Source: Chara braunii (lineage: Eukaryota > Streptophyta > Charophyceae > Charales > Characeae). Taken from it: a stretch of DNA of 24,671 bases. Location: assembly GCA_003427395.1 (NCBI GenBank), contig BFEA01000298.1:761206-785876 (forward strand). Reading direction: 5' to 3'. The notes beneath the pieces are model-generated. The model did no database searches and had not been told where the DNA came from. It saw only the letters and a program-made list of their open reading frames with translations. Position numbers and translations under genes: made by a program. This document shows, piece after piece, positions 1-9,050 of this stretch (its first letter is position 1; each line of letters opens with the position of its first letter).

Positions 1-45
<45 letters not shown>

Positions 46-70
46 CAGAGAGACAGAGAGAGAGAGAGAG
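1..70. repeat. (AG)n microsatellite
   Basis: The first 39 bases are a perfect AG dinucleotide run, followed by an imperfect AG/AC-interrupted stretch to about base 70. It runs off the window edge, so its true length is unknown. Confidence 0.97.
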
Positions 71-82
71 GCTCAAGGGCAA

Positions 83-490
83 AAATGGAATATCAGTCAA
101 ATTGAGGCCGCGATCTATTTCGCGGTTGAATTTTTTTTATTTTTTTTTTTAATATTTTCCCTGGAAAGATCACAACAAAATCTATGAGCACTCCAGTTTT
201 CAGATCTTTTCCTGTATTCTTCTGGGGGCAAAAACTCACTGAAAATGGAGTGCTTTTTCCGTTGGCCCGCACATGGCTGAGTGGCAAAAATGGAAAATTT
301 GTGGAATTGGCGCGGCGATTATTTTGCGGTCTCTATAATTTTTAGAATTATTTTCTGATAGTTTTTTTTGGAAAGAGCACAGCCTAATCTATGGATTCTC
401 AATTTTTCATATTTTCCTGCAAGTTCCTCCAAGCAAAAAAAATTGTCAAAGTTGCTTCTTGCAAATTGTCAGACTGGACCCCCTGGTACC
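83..490 (-). repeat. AT-rich ~200-bp repeat family, about two diverged units (minus orientation)
   Basis: Two related units lie about 205 bp apart: each has an 'AATTG(A/G)(G/C)GC(C/G)GCG' start, a T-rich run, a 'GGAAAGA(T/G)CACA' segment and a 'TTTTCCGTTGGCC..CACATGG' segment. The reverse complement matches the array at 18640-19240 block by block: CCAATTCGTCC box, GTGATCTTTCT box, GCTCAGAAGGAT box and CCAACGGGAAAAGTACCCC box. The last block, around 440-480 (GTTGCTTCTTGCAAATTGTCAGACTGGACCC), mirrors the left end of that array at about 18630-18665. Divergence is high, so these are old copies. The function is unknown; a satellite or a tandemly amplified non-coding transposon part would both fit. 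Confidence 0.65.
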
Positions 491-944
491 TTCCGCCTTA
501 GACAGCCTGCATGCCTGGGACTCCCGACAACGCCTCACCTTCTTACTTCTTTTTGGGGTCCGCTTCCACATGATAACCAGTCATTCCTTTTCTCAAAACC
601 CCTGCTTCTATGAGAGCTAGTTGTAGGTAGTCCGCAATATCGCCAAGGACCGGTTCCCCAAAAACTTTTGCCCCCTAAGAACCCACTTGGGTCCTAGTTG
701 CCTGTGGCCGAAAATGAGACACCTTGACACAAACGCTGAAGCTCACTATACCACAGCCTTAGGGTTGCGAACAGTGACGGTCACCAGAAAAACCAATAGT
801 ACTGTGTTGGGTATATATACGGGCTGCTCAGTAAATGTCATACATTAGACCTTGGCCAGATGGGGCATTAAACACTGTCTGTAATATCTAGAGTGTGCAT
901 GTCTAAGCTTCCCCCTTCAATGGTATACGATCCTTAAAAAGGGC
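491..944. other. Unassigned non-coding stretch
   Basis: I see no supported gene here. The small open frame at 368-613 overlaps the repeat and has no recognisable motif. The stretch separates the ~200-bp repeat from the LINE relic. Part of 700-940 may be an upstream non-coding or badly decayed portion of the LINE, but nothing in the sequence shows it. Confidence 0.5.
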
Positions 945-2113
945 CCCTGCCTGGAAGAAGGGGACTGGGTGGGTGTACAGGGTCAGGGAATGCAAGTGGG
1001 TCGACTATATATGGTTGACCAAGACCAACTACTGACCGAATGTTTTGACGTCACAGGTCAGGACCACCTACAAGCGAGTTATCAGCCTTTTATTTGGAAA
1101 GAGAAGAGAGACGTTTATCGGATCAGAGTGATTGAGGTGGAGAGGGGATGGAAGGTTTTTCGACCAACGACCCTAATTGAGGATCTCGCTTTCGACCCTG
1201 ATGAGTGGCAGTGGTCGTGGAAAGACCAGAAAATCTCGAAAAAAGGAGGGAAGGTGAAACCGGTGGCACTAGCCTCCCTAAAAACCAAAACAGTCTATCG
1301 AATGCTTAGACCAAGGCGCAGACTAAGGGATGTAGTAGAGGATAGATGGCAACGCCACCTCAATATAGACAGGAGTTTGCTCAAGCCCATCTAGTGGTTC
1401 AGAGAATATGGAAAGAGGCCAGCCAAAATCTCTTCCGTGCAGTGGCAAATTGCCCACTGATGTTTGCAGACTAACAACTGGCTAATCGACCACACACATT
1501 TGGAACAACAGGGAAAGCACTCCCTTGGTGCCAAAGGTGCCTCCAGATTTTACCTGGCAAAAAGCGCCCTAAGACTGTGGGACACGTCTTTCTACAATGC
1601 CACACATCTGTTTTGCTATGGCGATGGTGGGACAAAGTTTGGTGGCACATTGTACCAGGCACATCATGGCCATGGGACTAGAGAGCCATACTACTGGGAC
1701 ACTGCCCCCAGCCCTGGGGTAACACCTTCGAGGAAAATATGTATTGCCTGGGTAGGGGATCCATCCTGTGGGTAATATGGTGGAGAAGATGTGTTCTGGA
1801 ACTGGAGGGGGCCTGGATGGAAGCTGGGAAAGTCACAGAACAACTACGGCTTCTGATTCAGTATGAGATCACGGCCCAATGGCAGGTTGTAAAGGAAAAA
1901 TTGAATCGTGCAAACACTAAGATGCGAGGGAAACGGGAAGGCTGGGTAGCAAAAGTAAGTTGGGCAGGAGACAAGCAGGACCATCAACGGGCTTCACAAT
2001 AGGATCATCAGTTGGCGCACTCGGATCTAGAAAGAGACTACTCACTGCATTTCCATGAGTGGACAAAGGTGGATCCAAGAGAATTGTTACGACCATCCCA
2101 TGAGTTTCAATGA
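945..2113 (+). pseudogene. Decayed LINE (non-LTR retrotransposon) ORF2 C-terminus with zinc-binding RVT region
   Basis: LINE ORF2 proteins nick DNA and reverse-transcribe their own RNA; this is only the part downstream of the RT. Frame 3 is open from about 969 to the TAG at 1392-1394 and is basic and Trp-rich. The homologous reading then moves to frame 2 near 1380-1394, giving 'RIWKEASQNLFRAVAN' and a cysteine/histidine cluster: Cys-x2-Cys at about 1530-1541, then His-Val-Phe-Leu-Gln-Cys at about 1586-1603 followed by Trp-rich sequence. That C-x2-C...H-x4-C plus 'LWRWWDKVW' pattern is the zf-RVT type seen after plant LINE reverse transcriptases. A later 'ILWVIWW' block aligns with 'ILWTVWTLRN' in the LINE ends at 14.4 and 14.9 kb. 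In-frame stops at 1472 (TAA), 1679 (TAG) and 2000 (TAG), together with the frameshift, make it a pseudogene. Frame 2 stays open after 2002 to a TGA at 2111, the probable original end. The catalytic RT core is absent. Confidence 0.7.
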
Positions 2114-2239
2114 CCCATTTCCCCCTCATCCACTACCTCTGGAGGAATACCCATGGGACAATTGAAATACCATTGGAGTCTCATTTTCTTTCGCATCTCA
2201 GCAATTCCTGTTCGGGCGAGTCTAAGTTTTTCCAAATAT

Positions 2240-2720
2240 GAGCCCGGGCAGTGCAGCCATTGGCCACAGCTGACGGCCAAAAGGCAGGGATACAACCAAT
2301 GAGGCCTGGTGCCCCCCGAACCCAAGATGACATTTTGTATCTCTGGCCGTTGTTTTGGATTTATTGTATGTGGATATTTGTGACTGTTGTTTTGTGGTTT
2401 CTCTCAGGCTACCGTCGTCTTCTGTCCTCATAAAGGTACGGAGTCTACAGACCCTGTGCAAGCAATCCACTAAGTCTCAGAGCAATCAATGTTGAAAGGC
2501 GGGCGAATTTAAGGTTTCCGATACATGTTCAGACAGTATAGGCATCGACAGCAGTTGACGACTGGAAGGCAAGGAGACAACCATTACGCCCGGTGACCCT
2601 CGGACCCCAATTAGCATTGCTTTTCTGTTGGTTCTTTGGGCTCTCTCAGGCCACCAACGTCTACTGTTCACAAACCTTGCGCAGTTAATCCCCTCAGTCT
2701 TCTTAAGGATAATCAATACT
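2240..2720. repeat. Two diverged ~0.25-0.3-kb direct repeats downstream of the LINE relic
   Basis: Copy A (about 2249-2470) and copy B (about 2543-2700) share ordered blocks: an 'ACAACCA..A' segment at 2292 and 2577 followed by GGTG(C/A)CC and CGGACCCCAA-like sequence, then 'CTCTCAGGC(T/C)ACC' at about 2400 and 2642, then CA(A/T)AAACC-like sequence. Spacing between matched blocks shifts from 285 to 242 bp, so there are indels. They follow the LINE relic directly and might be its tandemly repeated 3' UTR, but this is inference. The short open frames across the region look incidental. Confidence 0.45.
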
Positions 2721-4900
2721 GGCAGGATCTAGACTTATGCTTTCCAATGACGACACATATGAACGGTGTCGAGCGCATCGGCCCTCGCCTTTTTACAAAG
2801 CATGGGAGCCCTCCCGACTATGTCACGCAGGAGTTAAAACAAAAACAAAACCAGATACAACTTAGGACGATGCATAAATAATCCCGCGAACCGCCGTGAC
2901 GAACGCGGTTGCATTGCCCCTTCGCCGCTCTAGCCGGGTGCGCCAGCTGTACATCCCACGGTCCCCTACAACAGGATAGGCTTTCGTGGGGCACATCTTG
3001 CCTTCCCTAAGGGGTTGTCACCACCCTCGGGGGGGTATCCCTACCAAGCTACTGACCCACATGTGAAAGCTTTTACACGCAATTGCAGAGGTAGGTCAGC
3101 CGAGGGCGTTTACTCACTCGCTGAAGTATAGGTACGCTTGGTTAACGCCAAGTGGACCCGAACGTTGTCCTTCCCCTAGGGCGCTGATCTCCTCGGTACG
3201 AACGAACGTCGGTCGACTAGGACGGTCTCAACCAAACGTGAAACCCAAAGTATAATCCTAGTCCTTTTATAATTATTGGATCACAGAATAATTCATTACA
3301 CTCTTATCAAATCACACAAGATAGGATTTTGACTTGATGAGATGATCTGCCAAAGTTATTCTTCACGGCCTATATGACCGAAGATACTAGTATCCCGCCG
3401 CTTTCAAGGCGGAGGCTCGATATTGATGAAAGATTAGGAAGGACATCCTAACCTTTAACTTACGGTCGGGTCTGTCGACACCTATTAAACCCTGCCAGGA
3501 GTGACTTCTGCAAGTAAATTTCATTGCTACCATGCAGATCAACAAGTGATCTAGTTCCTGGCCGAAGTTTGAACTCTCGGTTCGACCACACCTCTGTACC
3601 ATATGCAACTTGCTTGGAGGAAAGTATTATCTAGCGAATAAAAATTTTGTTAGTCGCTTTGTCTTCCTGGGCAATAATTACTCTTACGTTCCTTGAATGA
3701 TGAAGTATCCACCTTCATCGTTAGGGTATCAAAAACAAATCCGCAGTCGTTTCTCTGTGCCAAGAGAACCATCACCTTCATTACCTACTTCTTCTTTTCG
3801 GCTGAAGTTTCTTCTGTCTTCGACACGCACCTATACCTCTAGGAAATGGATTGTGGATACTCCTCCCCCTCGCCCGAGCCCGAAGACTCGGATCTCAGAG
3901 GTTGGGCCGTCACCACCGAGTCGGCAAAGCATCACCCCCGACGAATCGGGTCCACTCCAAGTCGATAACAGGGCCGGCTCCGAAAGCGTACGAACCCCTG
4001 CCTCGGATGCTTCCTAGAGAGTAAGACTGTGTTCGCCACGAGTGTTTTCTTTTATTCTCATTACTCATAAGTTTTGGGTAACTTATATAAAAAAGAAACT
4101 GAAGAAGATAGACAACGAGAATCATTTGGACAGGTATAGGTAGATAAGGTCGTTCGGGATAGAAAAAGTCAATCATAGGAAGAAAGTTAAATCCGTTTGA
4201 CCTTATCTGCTTTATTTCAATTGAATTCATTTTGTGGTGCACACAGAATTAAAGTTTTTCAAAACATCAAATTATTTTTGGCATGCAAGCGGGTGAGAAG
4301 TAAAGAAAATACAATTTTTTTCTCTTTTCTCCAACCGGCATAATCAATCTCTTTTTCAATCATTCGTCTACCTACCTGCACATCAGATCAAACAACAAGT
4401 TCAAAGGAAAACAGTGCAGTTTCAAACTCGTGTCAGACTTCCATTCATACGAGCAAATAAAACACAACTCCATCTACCTCTTCAGTGAACATTCAAAGAA
4501 TAGGATCAAGCAAGTGTGGGTTCACGCAGGTGTGAAGAGTCTGAGTCAAACTGACCTTGAGCGAAGTTGAAGAGACGGCCCACTCAAGAAAACCATGTAA
4601 AACCGCACTCCAGAGGAAACAATCGTCACAACGAGTCGTCAGCAAAGTGATCCACACCACTTTCTACAACGATTGTATGTCGCAATACAGAATCTCCTCC
4701 AAATGATCTGACGGCGTCTCAATGTCGCCGTCACACCAGCCGCACCACCACGCCGTTGCTGTCAATATCGAAACACGCTGCCACAAAATGTCCCTCACAG
4801 TCAAGAACCTGGCCAGTCTCATGCACCTGGTCCACTGTTGTTAATGTTGCCACCAATCACCATTAGCGTCACCGCGACACCATCACCAGCTTCAACGTGT
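2721..4900. other. Long gene-free stretch with scattered hairpins
   Basis: No coding signal I trust. Visible structures are short: AACCGC (2889-2894) against GCGGTT (2905-2910); CCCACG against CGTGGG around 2955-2990; CCGCC against GGCGG near 3397-3414. The open frame at 3697-4017 has Pro/Ser/Arg-rich low-complexity sequence and no motif. From about 4250 to 4700 the sequence is AC-rich and unremarkable. I could not find a second copy of any of it in the window, so I cannot tell whether it is an LTR fragment or host intergenic DNA. Confidence 0.5.
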
Positions 4901-5079
4901 TGCCGCCGTGTTATGCGGACAATATAACGCTAGCACTAATTCAAAAACACACGCCGCCACTTCGACGACACTTCTCATGTGTCAATGCCTCGTCGCTGCA
5001 AAAGTTCGGCAACACTTCCACGTTGCTGCCAAAGAAAAACATCGTCGACGCCGGAAGATTTTCGTAGCACATCCGTTTC
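4700..5079. other. CGTCGC/CCGTCAC-rich irregular stretch leading into a minisatellite
   Basis: The top strand is full of short irregular CGTC, GCCAC and CACC motifs (for example 4715-4890), which open a long frame at 4908-5378 by composition alone. The translation is Ala/Ser/Lys-rich with no domain. I read it as degenerate minisatellite-like DNA and not as a gene. Confidence 0.5.
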
Positions 5080-5252
5080 ACTACCAAAATCTCAGTGCCG
5101 CCGCCGCAAAAAATTGGCAGCGCTTCCGCGTCACTACCAAAATTTCAACGTCGTCGCTGCAAAAAATTGGTAGCGCGTCCACGTCACCGCCAAAATTTCA
5201 ATGTCGTCGTCGTAAAAAATTGGCAGCGCTTCCGCGTCACCGCCAAAAAGCG
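5080..5252. repeat. 53-bp minisatellite, about 3.3 units
   Basis: The block AAAAAATTGG(C/T)AGCG starts at 5108, 5161 and 5214, exactly 53 bp apart. It is followed each time by a CGTCAC(T/C)(A/G)CCAAAA segment and a CGTCGTCG-like segment. A partial unit precedes it from about 5080. Units differ by a few substitutions each. Confidence 0.9.
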
Positions 5253-5525
5253 TCGTTGTTGCCGTGTCGAGTGAATAACACCTCTCCTGCATTCCATCAA
5301 GTGCAGCGGCTGCTATGGCTATCCTCACTCTCACGCTCTCTACAGACCTCCAGCGCTTTTTTCTCTTCCCCTCGCTGAGATGGCAGCTATGGCTGTGTTC
5401 CACAACTATGACCACCTCTAGCAGTCCTCCTCTCTCTCTTGCAGACCTCCACTCAACTCCTCACTCCACCAGCAGCTCCTCCTCGAGCAGCACAATGTTG
5501 CTCTCCACTCCACACTCAATCAGAA

Positions 5526-5705
5526 TGTGGGCAGGACCTCAACTGAGGGAGGATGTTGCTGGCCAACCCTGCTTTTATAGCTGGGTTGGAGTGGTGGGCA
5601 GCCACTTGAGGCTCAACCAATGTGGGCAGGACCTCAACTGGATGCTGCTGGCCGACCCTGCTTTTATAGCTGGGTTGGAGTGGTGGGCAGCCACTTGAGG
5701 CTCAG
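5526..5705. repeat. Tandem duplication, two ~90-bp units
   Basis: TGTGGGCAGGACCTCAACTG occurs at 5526 and again at 5621. Each copy continues through a CTGCTTTTATAGCTGGGTTG block to a GGCAGCCACTTGAGGCTCA end. The two copies are nearly identical apart from a short deletion in the second (GAGGGAGGATG against GATGC), so the duplication is recent compared with most repeats here. Confidence 0.93.
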
Positions 5706-6737
5706 GCAAGAAAACGGGGCTGAACCTGGCCCTCGATCCGGACTTCGATCGAGGGTTGGGAACCTTTACGTTCCCCTAGGAACATCAGGTCCCAAACTTT
5801 GGCAATGCACCCGGCCGCCTCCCCCGGCCAGGTGCAACCTCGAAGTGGTTGTATGAAGGCATTCTCAGCAGACTGTTGAAGCCAGCAGTTTGCTGTCAAT
5901 TCAAAGTCCAGATGCTTCTCTGCCATGCATCTGGACTGAGGTCGCAAACGAGTTCGTGACCGTTTTTTTTTTTTTTTCCAACTCTTCTCTTTTTTTTTCC
6001 TTCTTTTGTTTTTCTCTTCTCCCGTTTTTTTTTTTTTTTTTCCCTGCGCAAGGGGCATCTCGTTTTACGAAACGAGCAGGCCCCCCCTCACACAGTCATT
6101 TCACAGTGACGAACTAGAGTCCAGCTCAGGATGGGCTTCTTTCCCATGCCCCACGCCTGCACCTGCCGCAGAATGGGGGTCGGATTCAGGCGCGCAGCCC
6201 AAGAGTGCTGCCCGTTTTCAAAATGAACGGGCGCACCTTGGAAGGAATGGGGGGCCAAAAAAGAAGAAAAAGAAAACACCTAAAAAAATATAAAAAAATA
6301 TAAAAAAAAGAAAATAGCTTTAAAAAAAAAGAACAGTCGCCCGTTTTCGTCATCAGGTAAGGCCCTCTCCCTCATTCTCCCTCTCTCTTTGTCTTGCGCC
6401 CGTACCTAGGCGCCAAAAGCGCCAGGTTCAGGCATCGAGATTCATGCGGCCCGTTTCAAAAACGAACAGGCGCATGATGAAAGTCAACGAGGTAAAAACA
6501 ATCTAAGAAGAATAATCTAAAAAAAGAAATTTAAAAGAAATATAAAAAACAAAAATCTAGGAACAAATTTAAAGCTAAAAGAGAAGCCAACGGATCTACC
6601 TGTAAGGCTGCCCGAGAAAACGGGCACCTGAAACTCTTCATAGGGACTTCAAGTCTCCATCATGTCAAATTGCGTCATCTGGCGCTCCACCTGTGGTTAG
6701 TTTTAGTTTGTTTTTTTTTTTCCCCAAAAAATTTAAA
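5706..6737. other. Gene-free stretch with poly-T tracts and a cluster of GCCCG/CGGGC hairpins
   Basis: Poly-T runs sit at about 5963-5978, 5990-5998 and 6025-6042; read on the minus strand they are A-tails, so retroposon 3' ends on that strand are possible. An imperfect inverted repeat (TGCACC.GGCC against GGCC.GGTGCA) lies at about 5805-5835. Three hairpins carry GCCCG-type arms: 6210-6232 (GCCCGTT/AACGGGC), about 6444-6476 (CATGCG.CCGTTT against AACGAAC.CGCATG, imperfect) and 6610-6625 (GCCCG/CGGGC). A-rich runs fill 6255-6335 and 6480-6570. The minus-strand open frame at 5702-6058 is Lys/Glu-rich only because of the T tracts. Confidence 0.55.
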
Positions 6738-6938
6738 CCACTAGTACCTTTGCCGTGTGGCAAAATAGCGGGCCTCGGGTAGGCGTCCGACCTTTTCAGA
6801 AGCCGAAACGAAATGACGGCCGCCGATCAGATTTATCAATGGCAGTCGTCGTCGGGCCCGACCTCCGAATATTCAGGAGTTTGGGAAAACTGCCAGTTTT
6901 TCCTATTTTCTCACGCGAGAACGGTACTAGTGGTTAAA
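6733..6938. mobile_element. MITE-like DNA element, 196 bp, with CCACTAGTACC inverted ends and TTAAA direct repeats
   Basis: The element spans 6738-6933. Its ends are perfect inverted repeats of CCACTAGTACC, and the similarity goes on to about 33 bases per arm with mismatches. It is bounded by TTAAA at 6733-6737 and again at 6934-6938, a likely 5-bp target duplication, although AT-rich context weakens that. Each arm contains its own small palindrome: TTTGCC-GTGT-GGCAAA at 6749-6764 and TTCTC-ACGC-GAGAA at 6908-6921. The CACTAGTA start followed by a TTTGCCG subterminal motif recalls plant CACTA transposon ends, but CACTA elements make 3-bp duplications, so the superfamily is uncertain. There is no coding capacity, so it would be non-autonomous. 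Confidence 0.75.
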
Positions 6939-7082
6939 AATAATGAAAGAAAAAAAAATTCTCGATCTGCGCGTGTCATCCTTGCGCAGGGCCATGCAGA
7001 TTTCCGCGCGGTTGATTCTCGGTTGCGCGATCTCCATGATGGAATGGTCGGAATCGATTGCGCCGACAACAATCAGGGTGGG

Positions 7083-7202
7083 CAGCTCTAAAAGGAGCTA
7101 GCCCAAAGGTGTGGTTCCGCCGGTTCGATCCTGGTATCTGTCGGGTGACAGTCTTGTACCGTAACCTACTGGGCTAGCTCCTATCACGACTGTGATAGGA
7201 GC
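7083..7202. repeat. 90-bp inverted-repeat unit with a tRNA T-arm-like segment, plus adjoining hairpin
   Basis: AGGAGCTAGCCCA (7093-7105) is perfectly inverted as TGGGCTAGCTCCT (7170-7182). Inside, 7117-7135 can fold as a 5-bp stem with a seven-base TTCGATC loop, the geometry of a tRNA T arm, and 7122-7131 resembles an RNA polymerase III B box. Immediately downstream, GCTCCTATCAC and GTGATAGGAGC (7177-7202) form a perfect 11-bp stem with a GACT loop. I cannot draw a matching acceptor stem, so this is not a tRNA gene; a tRNA-derived SINE head or a tiny foldback element are the options. Confidence 0.45.
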
Positions 7203-7896
7203 ATCTCTTCCGTATGAAGGGCTGCCCAGTCTCTATTCCCCTCTGCAGTGGCCTTGCAGACCCTGCCTGGCTTGCGAGCGTGAGGCCTTGTCGGACCTGT
7301 AGCCTAGCAGACCCTGAGGCCTGGGCCTGCTCGTAAGCCAAACCCCCACCCCCTTTCTCACTTGGTGGGGCACCGCGCCCTCTGGCCAGGTGCCCTGCCT
7401 TGGCCAGCGTACCGCCGACCTACGCTCGGCTTCACCGAAGCGCATCGGTCGGACGTGGCTTTATGGGGGGTCGCGCTTTCACGCGCGAAGGTCTTAATTA
7501 GCCCTTATAGGCTTTGAATCGCGGGGGTTAGCAGCCGCTCGTCCTTATTTTAGATAGTATAAATATAAAAATTATCATATTTTACGGCCGTACGTTCATG
7601 CGGCATTACCAAACATGGGAAGAGAACCGGTCACACTGTCGGTTCTTACCGCCGATTCCATATGCCGCAGGCGTCAGGTCTTAGGTTTAATAAGTTTTAG
7701 TCTTTCGGTCATAGGTCAAGTTCAAATAGACTTATGGGAGATAACGCATCTCATTAAGTTATGAAGCCCAAATAACCATTTACTAAGTCGGACATCGTCC
7801 GACATTTAAAATACCGGGCAGATACCCTTGCCAGGGTTTCTGCCGCGACAACGGTTGTACTCTAAGTTGAACTTAAAGATGTATTAGTAGGGCGTT
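7203..7896. other. Gene-free stretch, GC-rich then AT-rich, with small hairpins
   Basis: 7220-7480 is GC-rich with scattered GACCCTG/GGCCT motifs and a minus-strand open frame (7233-7445) that has no recognisable motif. Further on are short perfect hairpins: AGAACCG/CGGTTCT (7623-7646) and GTCGGAC-ATC-GTCCGAC (7787-7803). Nothing here supports a gene. Confidence 0.5.
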
Positions 7897-7977
7897 GGAC
7901 CCGGTTTCCAGCAGGTGAGGCTCCCCACCCAAGATGGAGAGTGACTTTGCACAATTTGGGCCTTTCTTAAAAAAAAA
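7897..7977 (+). mobile_element. Short A-tailed retroposon-like unit, copy 1 (internally deleted)
   Basis: It starts GGACCCGGTTTCCAG, continues with an AGGTGAGGCTCCCCAC-like block and ends GGGCCTTTCT followed by an A tract at 7969-7977. The unit at 12947-13095 has the same start, the same CTCCCCAC block and the same GGGCCTTTCT plus A-tract end. The copy here lacks roughly 65 bases from the middle. A conserved body with an A-rich 3' end indicates a SINE or other short retroposon; I found no clear A or B box in it. Confidence 0.55.
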
Positions 7978-8712
7978 CACTCTCCATACACGATCAAAAT
8001 AAAAGCCACAAGGATAATAGGTGGATGGCAGGGGCTAGGGGAGGGAGGGAGACTCCATTGGTGCCCCCCGGTGGCTCTTCCCCCAATACCCGACCGTGCC
8101 ACAGGTTAGGTAAGGAGGAAAAGGTTGGATATGGGACGCAGGACCCAGTTTCTAGCACAATGGCGTCATGTTTAATGATCTGGAAAAAAAAAAAAAAAAA
8201 TCACAAAAAAGTTTCATACATTAGGGTGACTAGGTAAGCTCAGGGGCACTAAGGGTCTACCCATGAGGCCTGTTGAGAGAATGTTTGTCTCACACCCAAA
8301 ATACCCATACGACAGACTCACTCAAGCATAAGCTTCAACTAAGGTTGAGTGAGGTTTTCAGACATGGTGCCCACAACTGCTGTCCAATCAACCCACCAAG
8401 ATGGTAAAAAGGTAATTGTCCTGAGTGGTTGCCATTGCGGTAGGACTAGGGGGTTGTGACTGCACCGAGGAGAATCAGCGAGAGAGGAGTGGGTGGGGTT
8501 TCGTGAGGGGTAAGCTCCACGAAAAAAATAAAATTGTTCATGTTACAACAGACTTTCTTAGGAGGCAAAAAAAACATGCGTGCCCAAAGGGACTAGGGGC
8601 GTTCAAAGGGCCAATGGAAGTACCTCGGTCGTGGTCTCAGGCTGGGAATCATATTTACAGGGTCGGTCGTAGTGTCGGATGGGGAAAGAAAAAGAAAAAA
8701 GGAAACTACGTG
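7978..8712. other. Gene-free stretch with A-tracts and a 9-bp hairpin
   Basis: A 17-base A tract at 8184-8200 follows a GC-rich stretch that includes GGACCCAGTTTCTAG (about 8141), a weak echo of the start of the A-tailed unit at 7897; a second decayed copy is possible. CTCACTCAA (8327-8335) pairs with TTGAGTGAG (8345-8353). Another G/A-rich tract (8676-8703) lies just before the inverted-repeat element at 8713. The open frames 8025-8237 and 8425-8862 have no domains and run through these tracts. Confidence 0.45.
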
Positions 8713-8879
8713 AGAGTCACAAAAATGAGTTATAATTGCACTACGGGCCAAGATACAATTTCGAATTCCAGTTCGGGCAATATATACAACCCAACTTTCT
8801 GCCTAGGTAGGGTGCTCAAAATGCAATCACAAACTGTATCTTGCCCCATAGTGCAATTGTAACTCGTTTTTGTGACTCT
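8713..8879. mobile_element. MITE-like element, 167 bp, with ~49-bp terminal inverted repeats
   Basis: The left arm starts AGAGTCACAAAAATGAG at 8713 and the right arm ends with its inverse at 8879. Aligned over 49 bases the arms differ at about five positions. They share GAGTTA(T/C)AATTGCACTA and CAAGATACA blocks. The ~70-bp centre is unrelated and non-coding. No target-site duplication is evident in ACTACGTG / ACTGAAGT, so the exact ends may lie a few bases away or the duplication has decayed. Confidence 0.8.
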
Positions 8880-9050
8880 ACTGAAGTTACTCCAAAAGAG
8901 GAAAAAAAAGTCAGACATATATTATTTGACCGGATTTGTCGTTTCGAAGTTGGCACCAGATCTCTTTGTCAGCTCGTGTTTTTTTTTGCCTTTACGAACT
9001 TAGAACATGCCGCATCCGCTGTTGTTTTAAAAAAAAAACTACATTATAGA
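8880..9050. other. Unassigned spacer
   Basis: Short AT-rich stretch with T and A homopolymers between the inverted-repeat element and the diverged repeats. Nothing recognised. Confidence 0.5.

Noticed and set aside
1196-1236. CTGATGA...GAAA hammerhead-like words in the LINE relic
   Set aside because: The required closing pair of stem II is missing (G opposite A), and the words fall in LINE coding sequence.
4908-5378. 156-codon plus-strand open frame
   Set aside because: It runs through the 53-bp minisatellite and CGTC-rich DNA. The translation is Lys/Ala/Ser-rich repeats, and 53 is not a multiple of three, so the frame has no repeat-consistent protein.
5702-6058. 118-codon minus-strand open frame, Lys/Glu-rich
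   Set aside because: Its basic sequence is made by three poly-T tracts on the plus strand. No domain.
6340-6356. Minus-strand CTGATGACGAAAAC as a hammerhead core
   Set aside because: CTGATGA and GAAA are separated by a single base, leaving no stem II.
7131-7143. TGGTATC as a tRNA-Met primer-binding site of an LTR retrotransposon
   Set aside because: Only seven bases match and no LTR pair, gag, integrase or polypurine tract is found around it.
7083-7160. Functional tRNA gene at 7.1 kb
   Set aside because: A D-arm-like GCTC/GAGC and a T arm can be drawn, but no acceptor stem or plausible anticodon arm is available.
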